64,000 nt of DNA from Modestobacter sp. L9-4. Lineage in GTDB: Bacteria > Actinomycetota > Actinomycetes > Mycobacteriales > Geodermatophilaceae. Position 1 is the first letter of the stretch. Each line of letters starts with the position of its first letter. Below the pieces are notes generated by a model. It had not been told where the DNA came from. It ran no database searches and was given only the letters and a program-made list of their open reading frames with translations. Made by a program: the position numbers and the translations under genes. Location: contig NZ_CP077800.1 of NCBI RefSeq assembly GCF_019112525.1, positions 992,001 to 1,056,000 of the forward strand, written 5' to 3'. Below are positions 16,037 to 26,581 of the stretch, piece by piece.

Positions 16037-16870
16037 TCAGGCGTGGTCGGGCCGCTCGGCCGACTGGTCGGCGCCCAGCGCGGTGCCGCCCACCGTGCCG
16101 CCGGACTCGATCGCCCCGGCGGCCTGGTTGCCGCTGATGGCCTGCGTGCCGCCGCCCATCGAGGCGCGGATCTCGGCGAGCCGCGAGGCACCGGCGACGT
16201 CGATGGTCGCCTTCTGCACCTCGAGCATGCGGCCCTCGACCGAGTTCTGCGCCAGCTCGGCGGAGCCGAGGGCGTTCGCGTAGCGGGCCTCGATCTTGTC
16301 GCGGACGTCGTTGAGCGAGGGGGTGTTGCCCGGCGCGGAGAGCTCGTTGACCGAGCGCAGCGAGGCCGAGACCTGCTCCTGCATCTTGGCCTGCTCCAGC
16401 TGCGACATGAGCTTGGTGCGCTCGGCCAGCGTCGACTGCAGCCGCATCCGGCTGGTCTCCACCGCGCCCTTGGCCTGCTCGGCGGCCTGCAGCGCCTCGT
16501 CGTGGCTCCGCTTGAGGTCCTCCGCCGCCTGCTCGGCGCTGACCAGCTGGGTGGCGAACGCCTGGGCGGCCTGCTCGTACTCGCCGGCCTTGTTCGCGTC
16601 ACCGGCGGCCCGGGTCTGGTCGGCGAGGTTGAGCGCCTGCCGCGCCGAGGCCTGGAGCTTCTCGATCTCACCCAGCTGCCGGTTGAGCCGCATCTCCAGC
16701 TGGCGCTGGTTGCCCAGCACCGCGGCGGCCTGGTTGGCCAGGGCCTGGTGCCGCTGCTGCTCGGCCTCGATCGCCTGCTGGATCTGGATCTTCGGGTCGG
16801 CGCGCTGGTCGATCTGGTCGTTGGCCGAGGCCGTGAGGTACTTCCACAGCTTCACGAACGGGTTCGGCAT
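16037..16870 (-). CDS. pspA: PspA/IM30 family membrane-stress protein
   Basis: 277-residue protein that is almost entirely coiled coil (residues about 20-225, for example [23 protein letters not shown] and [22 protein letters not shown]). It begins with the amphipathic N-terminal helix typical of PspA/IM30 ([20 protein letters not shown]). These proteins form ESCRT-III-like assemblies that protect the inner membrane. The ATG at 16870 has a strong AGGAGG site. In mycobacteria pspA adjoins clgR; here about 9 kb separates them. The Gly/Ala-rich last 50 residues are probably disordered. Confidence 0.9.
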   Translation of the reverse strand: MPNPFVKLWKYLTASANDQIDQRADPKIQIQQAIEAEQQRHQALANQAAAVLGNQRQLEMRLNRQLGEIEKLQASARQALNLADQTRAAGDANKAGEYEQAAQAFATQLVSAEQAAEDLKRSHDEALQAAEQAKGAVETSRMRLQSTLAERTKLMSQLEQAKMQEQVSASLRSVNELSAPGNTPSLNDVRDKIEARYANALGSAELAQNSVEGRMLEVQKATIDVAGASRLAEIRASMGGGTQAISGNQAAGAIESGGTVGGTALGADQSAERPDHA

Positions 16871-17025
16871 GGCTCCTCCTGATCCGGTGCGCCGGTCCAC
16901 CGGGCGGTGGACGGCGCGATCCGGGCGACGCTGTCGTCGATCATGGTCTCAGGCTCAGTACCCGGGCAGCCACCGCTGACCCGCGCCGCCGCCGGCACCC
17001 GCCGTCGGGCGACGTCCGGGTGCAC

Positions 17026-17073
17026 CGACGGCTGTCCTCCCGCACCGGCGTCGGTGCGGGAGGACAGCCGTCG
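17026..17073 (-). terminator. Perfect 21-bp hairpin after pgi
   Basis: Two 21-nt arms (17026-17046 and 17053-17073) are perfectly complementary around a 6-nt loop. It lies 55-102 nt past the pgi stop on the minus strand, with no U-tract. It is the longest perfect stem in the window. Confidence 0.75.
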
Positions 17074-17127
17074 ACCGAGGTCACCCCGTCCACGTCCCCC
17101 GTGCAGGTGCGTGCCCGGGGTGCGCCG

Positions 17128-18756
17128 TCAGGGGCGGCCGCGGAGGCGGCGGTAGTGCTGCACGAGCGCGACGGTCGAGGGGTCGGAGTCGATCTCCGGC
17201 GCGGTCTCGCTGGTCAGGGCCGGAGCGAGCTCACGGGCCATGACCTTGCCCAGCTCCACGCCCCACTGGTCGAAGGAGTCGATCTGCCAGATGACGCCCT
17301 CGACGAACACGGTGTGCTCGTAGAAGGCGATCAGCTGACCCAGCGTGGACGGCGTCAGCTTCGGCGCCAGGATCGTGGTCGAGGGCCGGTTGCCCGGCAT
17401 GACCTTGTGCGGGACGACGGCGGCAGCGGTGCCGTCGGCGGCGACCTCCTCGGCGGTCTTGCCGAAGGCCAGCGCGGAGCTCTGCGCGAACATGTTGGCC
17501 ATCAGCAGGTCGTGCATGTCGCCGGTGTCGTGGTTGGGCTCGCCGAAGCCGATGAAGTCGGCCGGGACGATGCTGGTGCCCTGGTGCAGCAGCTGGTGGA
17601 ACGCGTGCTGGCCGTTGGTGCCCGGCTCGCCCCAGTAGACCTCGCCGGTCGACGTCGTCACCGGCTCGCCGTCGAACTGCACGGACTTGCCGTTGCTCTC
17701 CATCGTCAGCTGCTGCAGGTAGGCCGGCAGCCGCGACAGGTACTGGCTGTAGGGCAGGACGGCGTGGGTCTGGGCCCCGAAGAAGTTCGTGTACCAGACG
17801 TTGAGCAGGCCCTGCAGGACCGGCAGGTTCTCTGCCAGCGGGGTGGTGCGGAAGTGCTCGTCGACGGCATGGAAGCCGGCCAGCATCTCGCCGTAGTGCT
17901 CGCGGCCGATGGCGACCATCAGCGACAGGCCGACGGCGGAGGTGAAGGAGTAGCGCCCGCCCACCCAGTCCCAGAAGCCGAACATGTTGTCGGTGTCGAT
18001 GCCGAACTCGGCCACGGCGTCGGCGTTGGTGCTCACCGCGACGAAGTGCTTGGCCACGGCCGAGGCGTCGCCGCCCACGCCGGCGAGCAGCCAGTCGCGG
18101 GCCACGGTGGCGTTGGTCAGCGTCTCCAGCGTGGTGAACGTCTTGGAGCAGACGACGAACAGCGTGGTGGCCGGGTCCAGGTCGCGGGTCTTCTCGAAGA
18201 AGTCCGTCGGGTCGATGTTGGACACGAAGCGGGCGGTGAGGCCGCGGTCGCTGTAGTCGGCCAGCGCGAGGTAGGCCATCGCCGGGCCGAGGTCGGAGCC
18301 GCCGATGCCGATGTTGACCACCGCGGTGATCTTCTCGCCGGTCGCGCCCCGCCACTCACCGGACCGCACGCGGTCGGCGAAGTCGCCCATCTTGTCCAGC
18401 ACCGCGTGCACGTCGGCCGTGACGTCCTGCCCGTCGACGGTCAGCGGCACCGACGCCGGGGCGCGCAGCGCGGTGTGCAGCACGGCGCGGTCCTCGGTGA
18501 CGTTGATGTGCTCACCGGTGAACATCGCCTCGATCTTCGCCGGCAGGCCCGCCTTCTCGGCGAGGGCGACCAGCAGCTGCACCGTCTCGTCGGTGACCCG
18601 GTGCTTGGACCAGTCGACGTAGAGGTCACCCGCCGTGCCGGTGAGCCGGGTGCCACGCTCGGCGTCCTCGGCGAACAGCTCGCGCAGCGTGCGGGCTGAC
18701 ACCCCGCGGTGGTGGTCGGCGAGGGCCGCCCACTCGTCGGTCGAGGTGATGTCCAT
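17128..18756 (-). CDS. pgi: Glucose-6-phosphate isomerase
   Basis: 542-residue glycolytic enzyme interconverting glucose-6-phosphate and fructose-6-phosphate. PGI signatures are present: [17 protein letters not shown], the conserved [10 protein letters not shown], the catalytic-region [12 protein letters not shown], and the C-terminal signature [22 protein letters not shown]. The start at 18756 (MDITSTDEW) has GGAGG upstream. It lies 123 nt behind the sugar importer operon on the same strand, so it probably has its own promoter in that gap, but the pairing of sugar uptake with glycolytic entry is sensible. Confidence 0.97.
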   Translation of the reverse strand: MDITSTDEWAALADHHRGVSARTLRELFAEDAERGTRLTGTAGDLYVDWSKHRVTDETVQLLVALAEKAGLPAKIEAMFTGEHINVTEDRAVLHTALRAPASVPLTVDGQDVTADVHAVLDKMGDFADRVRSGEWRGATGEKITAVVNIGIGGSDLGPAMAYLALADYSDRGLTARFVSNIDPTDFFEKTRDLDPATTLFVVCSKTFTTLETLTNATVARDWLLAGVGGDASAVAKHFVAVSTNADAVAEFGIDTDNMFGFWDWVGGRYSFTSAVGLSLMVAIGREHYGEMLAGFHAVDEHFRTTPLAENLPVLQGLLNVWYTNFFGAQTHAVLPYSQYLSRLPAYLQQLTMESNGKSVQFDGEPVTTSTGEVYWGEPGTNGQHAFHQLLHQGTSIVPADFIGFGEPNHDTGDMHDLLMANMFAQSSALAFGKTAEEVAADGTAAAVVPHKVMPGNRPSTTILAPKLTPSTLGQLIAFYEHTVFVEGVIWQIDSFDQWGVELGKVMARELAPALTSETAPEIDSDPSTVALVQHYRRLRGRP

Positions 18757-18879
18757 GCTGGTGCCTCCAACGGTCCGGCCAGGGTCGGTCGGGGAGTGCG
18801 CAGCCGGGACACGCGACAAACCCCCGGCGCGATCATCCCCGGCCGCACCCGGCCCCCGCACAGCGGTCCCGGCGGCCGG

Positions 18880-20166
<1,287 letters not shown>

Positions 20167-20215
20167 AGCAGAGTCCTCTCGGTTGTGCGGAGTCGGTGGG
20201 GCGGGTGGGGGGTGC

Positions 20216-21055
20216 TCAGCCCTTGACGGCGCCGTTGGTGAGGCCGGCGACGATGCGCCGCTGGAAGACGAGCACGAGGGCGACCACGGGGATGGTGACG
20301 ATGACCGCGGCAGCCGCGATCGCACCGGTGGGGTCCTCGAACTGGGAGGCCCCCGAGAACAGGCCCAGCGCGGCCGGCACCGGCCGGGCGGCGCTGGTCG
20401 AGGTCAGCGAGATGCCGTAGACGAAGTCGTTCCAGGCGATGAAGAAGGCGATGATCGCGGTGGTGAACACCCCGGGTGCGGCCAGCGGCACGATCACCTT
20501 GCGGAACGCCTGCCAGGTGGTCGCCCCGTCCACCTGGGCGGCCTGCTCCATCTCCCAGGGGATCTCGCGGAAGAACGCCGACATGGTCCAGATCGAGATC
20601 GGCAGGGTCAGCGACAGGTACGGGATGATCAGCCCCGGCCAGGTGTCGTAGAGGCCGATGTTGCGCCACAGGTTGAACAGCGGCGTCACGATCGAGATCA
20701 CCGGGAAGATCGCCACGCCCAGGGCGGTACCCAGGATCAGCTTCTTGCCGGGGAAGTCCAGCCGGGCGATCGCGTAGGCGGCGAACATCGCCAGCAGGCA
20801 CGAGATGAACGTGGCGATCAGGCAGATCCCGAAGGAGTTCCGCAGCGCCGGGAGGAACAGGTCCCCGCCGGCGCCGGTGAGGATGCCGGTGTAGTTCTCC
20901 CGGGTCGCCGTCCCGCCGGTGGGCAGGAACTGGCCGTTGGCCAGGTCACCGGGCGCCTTGAACGACAGCGAGACGATCCAGGCGACCGGGAACAGCGCGT
21001 AGACCACGATCGCGACCCCGGCGACGATCCACCAGGTCTTCTCCTTCGTCGACAT
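20216..21055 (-). CDS. sugB: Sugar ABC transporter permease (SugB-like)
   Basis: 279-residue inner-membrane permease with six predicted helices (the first is WWIVAGVAIVVYALFPVAWIV). The cytoplasmic EAA loop reads EQAAQVDGATTWQAFRKVIVPL, which contacts the ATPase. The ATG at 21055 shares its A with the TGA stop of sugA, a 1-nt overlap. It is the second permease of the trehalose-type importer; assignment to SugB rests on position and on the clear LpqY upstream. Confidence 0.88.
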   Translation of the reverse strand: MSTKEKTWWIVAGVAIVVYALFPVAWIVSLSFKAPGDLANGQFLPTGGTATRENYTGILTGAGGDLFLPALRNSFGICLIATFISCLLAMFAAYAIARLDFPGKKLILGTALGVAIFPVISIVTPLFNLWRNIGLYDTWPGLIIPYLSLTLPISIWTMSAFFREIPWEMEQAAQVDGATTWQAFRKVIVPLAAPGVFTTAIIAFFIAWNDFVYGISLTSTSAARPVPAALGLFSGASQFEDPTGAIAAAAVIVTIPVVALVLVFQRRIVAGLTNGAVKG

Positions 21056-22017
21056 CAGCCCTCCCCTCGCGCCGAGGCCAGGTCGACCTTGAAGCCCTTG
21101 ATGAACAGCGCCGCGATCCCCACGACCACCAGGAACAGCAGCACCGACACCGCAGACCCCAGGCCGATCTCCAGCCGGGAGATGGTCTGCCGATAGGCCA
21201 GGAAGGACACCGACTCGGTGTTGTTGGCCCCGGCGGTCATCACGAAGATCGAGTCGAAGACGCGGAAGGCGTCCAGGGTGCGGAACAGCAGCGCGACCAT
21301 GATCGCGGCCTTCATGTTCGGCAGCGTCACCTTCCGCAGCCGCTGCCACCAGGTGGCGCCGTCGACCTTGGCCGCCTCCTGCAGCACCTCCGGCACCTGC
21401 GCCAGGCCGGCCAGCAGGAGCAGGGAGATGAACGGCGTCGTCTTCCAGATCTCGGCGATGCAGACGACGAACAGCGCCGACCACTGCCCGCCGAACCAGT
21501 CGGTGTCCGCGCCGATGCCCGGCAGCCAGCCGAACCAGGTGTTGACGAACCCGGTGTCGATGGCGAAGGCGAACCGCCAGGCGAACGCCGAGACCACGGT
21601 GATGACCGCGTACGGGATGAGGATCGCCGCCCGCAGCACCGGCCGGATCGCCTTCAGCGCCTTGGCCATCACGAAGGCCAGCGCAAAGCCGAGCACCAGC
21701 TCGACGGCCACGGTGACGAGGGTGATGAGGACGGTCACGCCCATCGAGATCCACCACGTGGAGTCCGACAGGATCACCAGGTAGTTGCTCAGCCCGGTGA
21801 AGGAGCGGTTGTCCGGGTCGGTGAGCCGGTAGTCGAACAGCGAGTCGTAGACCGCCTGCAGGATCGGGTAGGCGGTCACCAGCAGCATCACCGCCAGCGC
21901 CGGGCCGGCCAGCAGCCAGCCGAGCTTGCGCTCGCTGCGCGCCCGGTCGCTGGTCGTGTGCCCCGGTGCGGAGACCGGCTGGGTCTTCTCCGACGGTGGG
22001 AGGGTCGTGGTGGTCAC
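21055..22017 (-). CDS. sugA: Sugar ABC transporter permease (SugA-like)
   Basis: 320-residue permease with a polar 30-residue N-terminus (VTTTTLPPSEKTQPVS), then hydrophobic helices beginning WLLAGPALAVMLLVTAYPILQAVYDS as in MalF/SugA proteins. The EAA loop is LQEAAKVDGATWWQRLRKVTLP. The GTG at 22017 overlaps the lpqY stop by 4 nt (GTGA), so translation is probably coupled. It forms the membrane channel together with the next gene. Confidence 0.88.
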   Translation of the reverse strand: MTTTTLPPSEKTQPVSAPGHTTSDRARSERKLGWLLAGPALAVMLLVTAYPILQAVYDSLFDYRLTDPDNRSFTGLSNYLVILSDSTWWISMGVTVLITLVTVAVELVLGFALAFVMAKALKAIRPVLRAAILIPYAVITVVSAFAWRFAFAIDTGFVNTWFGWLPGIGADTDWFGGQWSALFVVCIAEIWKTTPFISLLLLAGLAQVPEVLQEAAKVDGATWWQRLRKVTLPNMKAAIMVALLFRTLDAFRVFDSIFVMTAGANNTESVSFLAYRQTISRLEIGLGSAVSVLLFLVVVGIAALFIKGFKVDLASARGEG

Positions 22018-23369
22018 AGCAGTTGCTCCTTCCGCAGCACCGCGGTGATGAACTCGGTGGCCTCGCGCGGCGTCGTGGCCGGGTCGACCGACCCGGTCGG
22101 GTGGTAGCGGCGCTGCAGGCCGCCGGTGACCTCGCTGTAGTAGGCGGTCAGCGGTCGCGGCGCCGCCTGCTCCAGCGACTCCCGGATCGTCTCCGCCATC
22201 GGGAAGGCCTCGACCACCTCCGGGTCGTCGTAGACCGTGGTGTCCGACGCCGCGTTGCCGTCGTGGACGAAGTAGTAGGCCTGGTTCTCCGTCGAGGTGA
22301 TGCACTCGGTCGCGTCGTAGGCGAGGTCGGGGTGCTCGCTCAGCGCACCGACGCCGAGGTTGATCCCGCCGTAGGGCGGGGCGCTCTCGGTGCCCTCGTC
22401 GACCTGGGGGTACAGCGCCCAGCCGTAGTCGTCGACGGTGGCCTGGTCCATCGTGCCGTCCTCGACCTTGCCGAGGGCCCGGGCGTAGACGAACGAGTAG
22501 TTGACCATGAAGCCGCCGTCGGCGGACTCGAAGCCGGTGGCCGTCGAGTCCTCGTTCGCCGTCGACAGCGCCGGCCCGGTCTGCCCGCTGTTGGAGATGT
22601 CGCGCATCAGCTCGGTGGCCCGGCGTCCGGCGTCGGACTCCAGGCCGAGGGTGACCTGCTCGGGGTCGGTGGAGTTCTCGGCGATGATCGACCCACCGGC
22701 GGACTCGATGAGCGCGTTGAACCACACGGTCAGCGCCTCGGCGCGGATCCCCTGGACGCCGATGAGCTTGTCCTGGTCCTGGGCCGCGGACACCACCTGG
22801 TCCCAGGTGACCGGCTTGGTCATGTCCAGCCCGGCGGCCTCGGCGACGGACTTGCGGTACCAGAGCAGCTGGGTGTTCGACCAGAACGGGACGGCGACCA
22901 GCTGGTCCTCCCAGGTCGAGGTCTCCACCGCGGCCGGGACGACGTCCTCGGTGACGCGGCCGGCCAGCTCCGGGGGCACCGGGGCGAGGAAGCCGGCCTG
23001 GGCGAACTCCGGGACGAAGATCGGGTCCAGGCTCATCAGGTCGATCGAGGTGTCGTTGGCGGCCAGCCGCCGGACCAGCTGCTCGCGCTGCGCGGAGGCC
23101 TCACGGGGCAGCGTCGCGGTCTCGATCCGGTAGCGGCCACCGGCGGCCTCGGTGCACCGCGCGGCGATCTCGGTCTGCCCACCGGCGTCGGGGTTGGTGT
23201 ACCAGGTCAGCGTCGGGACGCCGCCGGACCCGCCGCCGCAGGCGGCTAGCGTGGAGGCGACCACCCCGGCCGCGGCCGCACCGGCCAGGGCCCGCCGCCA
23301 CCGCCGGCCGAGCGGACCTGCGCGCCCACCCCGTCCTGCGTCGTCCCCAGCCCTGAACGCGTCCGGCAC
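22014..23369 (-). CDS. lpqY: LpqY-like trehalose-binding lipoprotein
   Basis: 451-residue extracytoplasmic sugar-binding protein. A basic N-terminus (RRWRRALAG) and hydrophobic stretch end in the lipobox LAAC (cysteine 44). The mature part resembles mycobacterial LpqY closely in places: IAARCTEAAGGRYRIETATL, QLVRRLAANDTSIDLMSLD, SNTQLLWYRKS and AEALTVWFNALIESAGGS. In mycobacteria LpqY-SugABC retrieves trehalose released by mycolate transfer; here it may take up trehalose or a related disaccharide. It starts at GTG 23369 and leads the importer genes. Confidence 0.85.
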   Translation of the reverse strand: MPDAFRAGDDAGRGGRAGPLGRRWRRALAGAAAAGVVASTLAACGGGSGGVPTLTWYTNPDAGGQTEIAARCTEAAGGRYRIETATLPREASAQREQLVRRLAANDTSIDLMSLDPIFVPEFAQAGFLAPVPPELAGRVTEDVVPAAVETSTWEDQLVAVPFWSNTQLLWYRKSVAEAAGLDMTKPVTWDQVVSAAQDQDKLIGVQGIRAEALTVWFNALIESAGGSIIAENSTDPEQVTLGLESDAGRRATELMRDISNSGQTGPALSTANEDSTATGFESADGGFMVNYSFVYARALGKVEDGTMDQATVDDYGWALYPQVDEGTESAPPYGGINLGVGALSEHPDLAYDATECITSTENQAYYFVHDGNAASDTTVYDDPEVVEAFPMAETIRESLEQAAPRPLTAYYSEVTGGLQRRYHPTGSVDPATTPREATEFITAVLRKEQLL

Positions 23370-23476
23370 GGTGCACCGCCTCCGTCGGTCCGCGGGGACC
23401 TCGTCGTCCCCGTGGACCTCGGAGAGTGGCCTGGGTCACAGGCGGTGTCAACCGGGCGGACGCCGAGTTGATCAGC

Positions 23477-24724
23477 TCACGCGGGCGTGTGGGCCGGCGT
23501 CGCGCGGTGGGCCCGCACCGAGGGGGTGGTGAGCACCGCCGGGGTGCGGGGCAGCACGTTCTGCACGTAGGAGCGGGCGGCCGCCCACGTGCCCACGTCG
23601 AAGCCGGCCTGCTCGGAGAGGAACCAGCGGTGCTCGAGCACCTCGTGGAAGACCTCCGCGGGCTCCAGCCGTCCCGCCAGCTCCTCGGGCACCGCGCGCA
23701 CGACCGGCTGGTAGACGTCGGTGAGCCAGCGCCGCGCGGCCTCCCCCTCCGGCACCGTGCCCCCCGTCCGCTGCTCGAGGTAGGCCCGGTAGGAGCGCAG
23801 GTCGTTGAGCAGCCGCAGCGCCTGCTTCTCCTGCACCTCCAGCCCGGTCAGCCGGACCAGCTCGTGCCGGTGCTGGCCCGGCTCGGCGACCCGGGTCTCC
23901 ACCCGCAGCCGCGCCCCCTCGGGCGAGGTGACCAGCTCGATCTCGCCGACGTCGAAGCCCAGGTCGTTGATCCGCTGCAGCCGCTCGGCGACCCGCACCG
24001 CCTGCTCGTCGACCCGGAAGACCTCCTCGCGGGTCACCTCGTCCCACAGCGCCTCGTAGCGCGCCGGCAGGCTGTTGGCGATCTCCACCGGGTCGAGCTC
24101 GGGCGGCAGCAGCTCACCGGCCTGCAGGTCCATCAGCTCGGCCCCCACCCGCTCGCGGGCCAGCTCGAGGTCGTAGGCGCGCTTGCCCGCCGACAGGCTC
24201 GGGTAGCGCTCGGCGGTCTCGGCGTCGACGAGGTAGGCGGTGTAGGTGCCGGCGTCGGGGAGGAACAGCGTGTTCGACAGCGAGCAGTCACCCCAGTAGA
24301 CGCCGGCCAGGTGCAGCCGCACGATCAGCTGCACCAGGGTGTCCAGCAGCAGGTCCGGCTCCCCGGCGCGCGGCCCGGAGAACAGGTAGCGGTAGGACAT
24401 GGAGTACTCGAGGTAGCGGGTGACCAGGATGGCCTGCTGGTCGTCGGGCCGGTCGAAGCAGATGCCCAGCGCCGTGACCGAGGGCAGCCCCTCGGCCTCG
24501 AACTCGCCGAGCAGCGCGTACTCGTGCCGGGCCAGCGGCTCGGCGATCTCCTTCAGCGCGTAGACGTTGCCCTCGCTCACGGTGAACCGGACGACGTGCC
24601 GGGAGATGCCGCGCTGCGGCACCTCCAGCAGGAGGTCCTCGTCCCACTCCTCCAGCGGCTGGTCCCACGGCAGGGACAGCAAGCCCGCCGCCTCGGCGGC
24701 CGGGGGCCGGAACAGGTACCGCAT
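23477..24724 (-). CDS. DUF4032 kinase-like protein
   Basis: 415-residue protein of the DUF4032 family, with a protein-kinase/LPS-kinase-like N-terminal half. A lysine in YALKEIAEPLARHEY could be the nucleotide-binding lysine. LAGVYWGDCSLSNTLFLPD resembles a catalytic loop (WGDxxxxN), and YLVDAETAERYP resembles the metal-binding Asp motif. The C-terminal half carries DUF4032 (WDEVTREEVFRVDEQ, ELVRLTGLEVQEKQALRLLNDL). It lies 107 nt upstream of lpqY on the same strand, so an operon and a role with the sugar importer are possible. Whether it is an active kinase is not established. Confidence 0.82.
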   Translation of the reverse strand: MRYLFRPPAAEAAGLLSLPWDQPLEEWDEDLLLEVPQRGISRHVVRFTVSEGNVYALKEIAEPLARHEYALLGEFEAEGLPSVTALGICFDRPDDQQAILVTRYLEYSMSYRYLFSGPRAGEPDLLLDTLVQLIVRLHLAGVYWGDCSLSNTLFLPDAGTYTAYLVDAETAERYPSLSAGKRAYDLELARERVGAELMDLQAGELLPPELDPVEIANSLPARYEALWDEVTREEVFRVDEQAVRVAERLQRINDLGFDVGEIELVTSPEGARLRVETRVAEPGQHRHELVRLTGLEVQEKQALRLLNDLRSYRAYLEQRTGGTVPEGEAARRWLTDVYQPVVRAVPEELAGRLEPAEVFHEVLEHRWFLSEQAGFDVGTWAAARSYVQNVLPRTPAVLTTPSVRAHRATPAHTPA

Positions 24725-24905
24725 CGCGCGCTCCCGGGGTGGTGGGTCAGGAGGTGGAGGGCCAGGAATGGGTGGGTCGGGAGGAGGCGGCGCCGGGGTG
24801 CCGCCGGGTCACCTTGTCACGGATGGCACGACCGGACGGTCCCGCTGCGGTGTGAGGTCGGCCGGGACGACGGCCGTCCGGGTCGACCACCCCGATCCGC
24901 TCCCC

Positions 24906-24934
24906 GGTGCTCCCGGCGCCGGCCGGTGAGCACC
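24906..24934 (-). terminator. Hairpin downstream of the TetR gene
   Basis: Arms GGTGCTC (24906-24912) and GAGCACC (24928-24934) enclose a self-complementary CCGGC/GCCGG core. It lies about 40 nt beyond the TetR stop on the minus strand. Confidence 0.5.
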
Positions 24935-24971
24935 CCCCGGTCCGCTCCCCCTCGCCGGCGCTCCCCCGGCC

Positions 24972-25772
24972 TCAGCCGACGAGCTGCCCGGTGACGACGG
25001 CGGCCTGCGCGGCGCGCTCCTGCACCGTGCCCGGCTGCAGCACCAGGCCGAGCAGCCAGCGGCAGACCAGCTCGGCCTCGGGGCGGGAGATCCGCAGCGC
25101 GGACCCCAGGGTCACCACGATGTCGCCCCAGCGCTCGGCGTCCAGCGTCATCATGTGCACCAGCGTCTCGGGCTCGTTCTCCGCCAGCCGGCGCAGCACC
25201 GGGTGGCCGCCGACCTCCTCGGCCAGCGCCGGCACGGCCACGGTCAGCGGCAGCTCCGCCGCCAGGGCCGAGAGCCGGTCGAGCTCGAAGGCGATCAGGG
25301 CGTGCGCGACGTCGTCCTTGGTGCGGAAGTGGTTGTACAGCGTGGCCTTGGCGACGTTGGCCGCCGCGGCGATGTGCTGCATGGTCGTCTTCTTGACCCC
25401 GCGCTCGGCGAAGGCGGTGCGGGCCCCGGCGAGCAGCCCGCGGCGGGTGCGGCTCATGGCCGTGCCGGTGCGGGCCGCCGGACGGCGGGGGTCCGGGCGC
25501 GGGCCGGTCGCGATGGGCCGCGGCGCGGGGACGGCGACGGCCAGCGACGGCACCGGCGCCGTGTACTGGTGACCGGGGGCCGGGGGCTGCAGGAACGCGG
25601 CGCCGGCCGGCACCGGCGTGGTCAGGTGCTGCCCGCCGACGGCCGCGGCCTCGGCAGCGGCCGCCTCGGCGGCGTGGGCCTCCAGCACCGTGACCCCGCC
25701 ACGCGCGCCGGCGGCCGGCACCGGGAGCGAGGGGTGCTGCGGCTGCGAGGAGCGGGATCCGGGGGAAGACAT
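24972..25772 (-). CDS. TetR family regulator with long Ala/Pro-rich N-terminal extension
   Basis: The TetR DNA-binding domain is ARTAFAERGVKKTTMQHIAAAANVAKATLYNHFRTKDDV in two parts, followed by a helical ligand domain ending VVTGQLVG. The ATG at 25772 gives 266 residues, with the HTH preceded by about 105 low-complexity residues (AHAAEAAAAEAAAVGG, PVPSLAVAVPAPRP). An ATG at 25457 (MSRTRRGLL) would give a 161-residue protein, short for the family, with no ribosome-binding site. The target is unknown. It stands alone, with 264 bp of apparently empty DNA on its upstream side. Confidence 0.72.
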   Translation of the reverse strand: MSSPGSRSSQPQHPSLPVPAAGARGGVTVLEAHAAEAAAAEAAAVGGQHLTTPVPAGAAFLQPPAPGHQYTAPVPSLAVAVPAPRPIATGPRPDPRRPAARTGTAMSRTRRGLLAGARTAFAERGVKKTTMQHIAAAANVAKATLYNHFRTKDDVAHALIAFELDRLSALAAELPLTVAVPALAEEVGGHPVLRRLAENEPETLVHMMTLDAERWGDIVVTLGSALRISRPEAELVCRWLLGLVLQPGTVQERAAQAAVVTGQLVG

Positions 25773-26036
25773 GGACTCTTTGTGCCTCCCCGGTCGCACC
25801 GGGTCAAGGAGGTGGACACCGAGCGATGTGCGTGTCGTACGCCCACACCCGCCGTGGACGATCCGGCAGCCCCGTGACCGGAACCGGGACGCGCCGCTGA
25901 CCAGCCTGTACGGACCCGGCCCAGGACGACCAGCGTCCAGAGCTGCCCGCCGGTCCCACCGAGGACCAGTCCCACCCGCCCCACGGTCGGTCGCTGGCGG
26001 GGACCCGCTGCGAGCCTGCGAGCGGTGCGGCCTCGT

Positions 26037-26480
26037 TCAGGCAGCGAGGGAGACGGCGCCGCGCGCGCGGGCGGCCGACCGGGGGGCCTGACCCCCGCCG
26101 ACCAGCGCCAGGGCCGGCTCGGCGACCGGCGCCTCGACGGCTCCGGTGTCCTGCCCGGCGGGCTCGTCGCCGGCAGCGGCAGCAGCGTCGTCCTCGCGGG
26201 TGCCCGGGTGGGCCAGCGCGACCGGCCGCACCGGGCGGCCGGCCGGGTCGGCGAGCCGCATCTCCAGGCTCACCTCGGCCAGCAGGTCGGCGAGCTCGAC
26301 GTCGAGGGCGTCGCAGATGGACGCCAGCAGCTCGGAGGAGGCCTCCTTCTGCCCACGCTCGACCTCCGAGAGGTAGCCCAGGCTGACCCGGGCCTCACCG
26401 GAGACGTCGCGGAGCGTGCGCCGCTGCCGCAGGCGGTGACCCCGCAGCGTGTTGCCGAGCTGGGTCCGCAGCAGCGTCAT
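26037..26480 (-). CDS. clgR: ClgR-type XRE transcriptional activator
   Basis: 147-residue helix-turn-helix protein. The N-terminal 75 residues match ClgR: LLRTQLGNTLRGHRLRQRRTLRDVS, then ARVSLGYLSEVERGQKEASSELLASICDALDVEL. ClgR activates clp protease and chaperone genes in actinobacteria. A disordered Ala/Glu-rich tail ends in SLAA, like the ssrA degron (LAA); ClgR is known to be turned over by ClpP proteases through its C-terminus. The ATG at 26480 has GGAGA upstream. The cinA stop is 101 nt upstream, in the same orientation as cinA-pgsA. Confidence 0.9.
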   Translation of the reverse strand: MTLLRTQLGNTLRGHRLRQRRTLRDVSGEARVSLGYLSEVERGQKEASSELLASICDALDVELADLLAEVSLEMRLADPAGRPVRPVALAHPGTREDDAAAAAGDEPAGQDTGAVEAPVAEPALALVGGGQAPRSAARARGAVSLAA

Positions 26481-26581
26481 GGCCGTCTCCTGTCCACTCT
26501 GGCGAGCGCGTCGAACGAGCAGCGGCACCGGCGGAGGTCCGCCGGACACCGTGTGCTCACCGTACGCGGCCGAGACCCCGG

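Noticed and set aside
26481-26581. ClgR operator for autoregulation
   Set aside because: TTCGACGCGCTCGCC is the nearest match and its symmetry is poor; I could not support a binding site.
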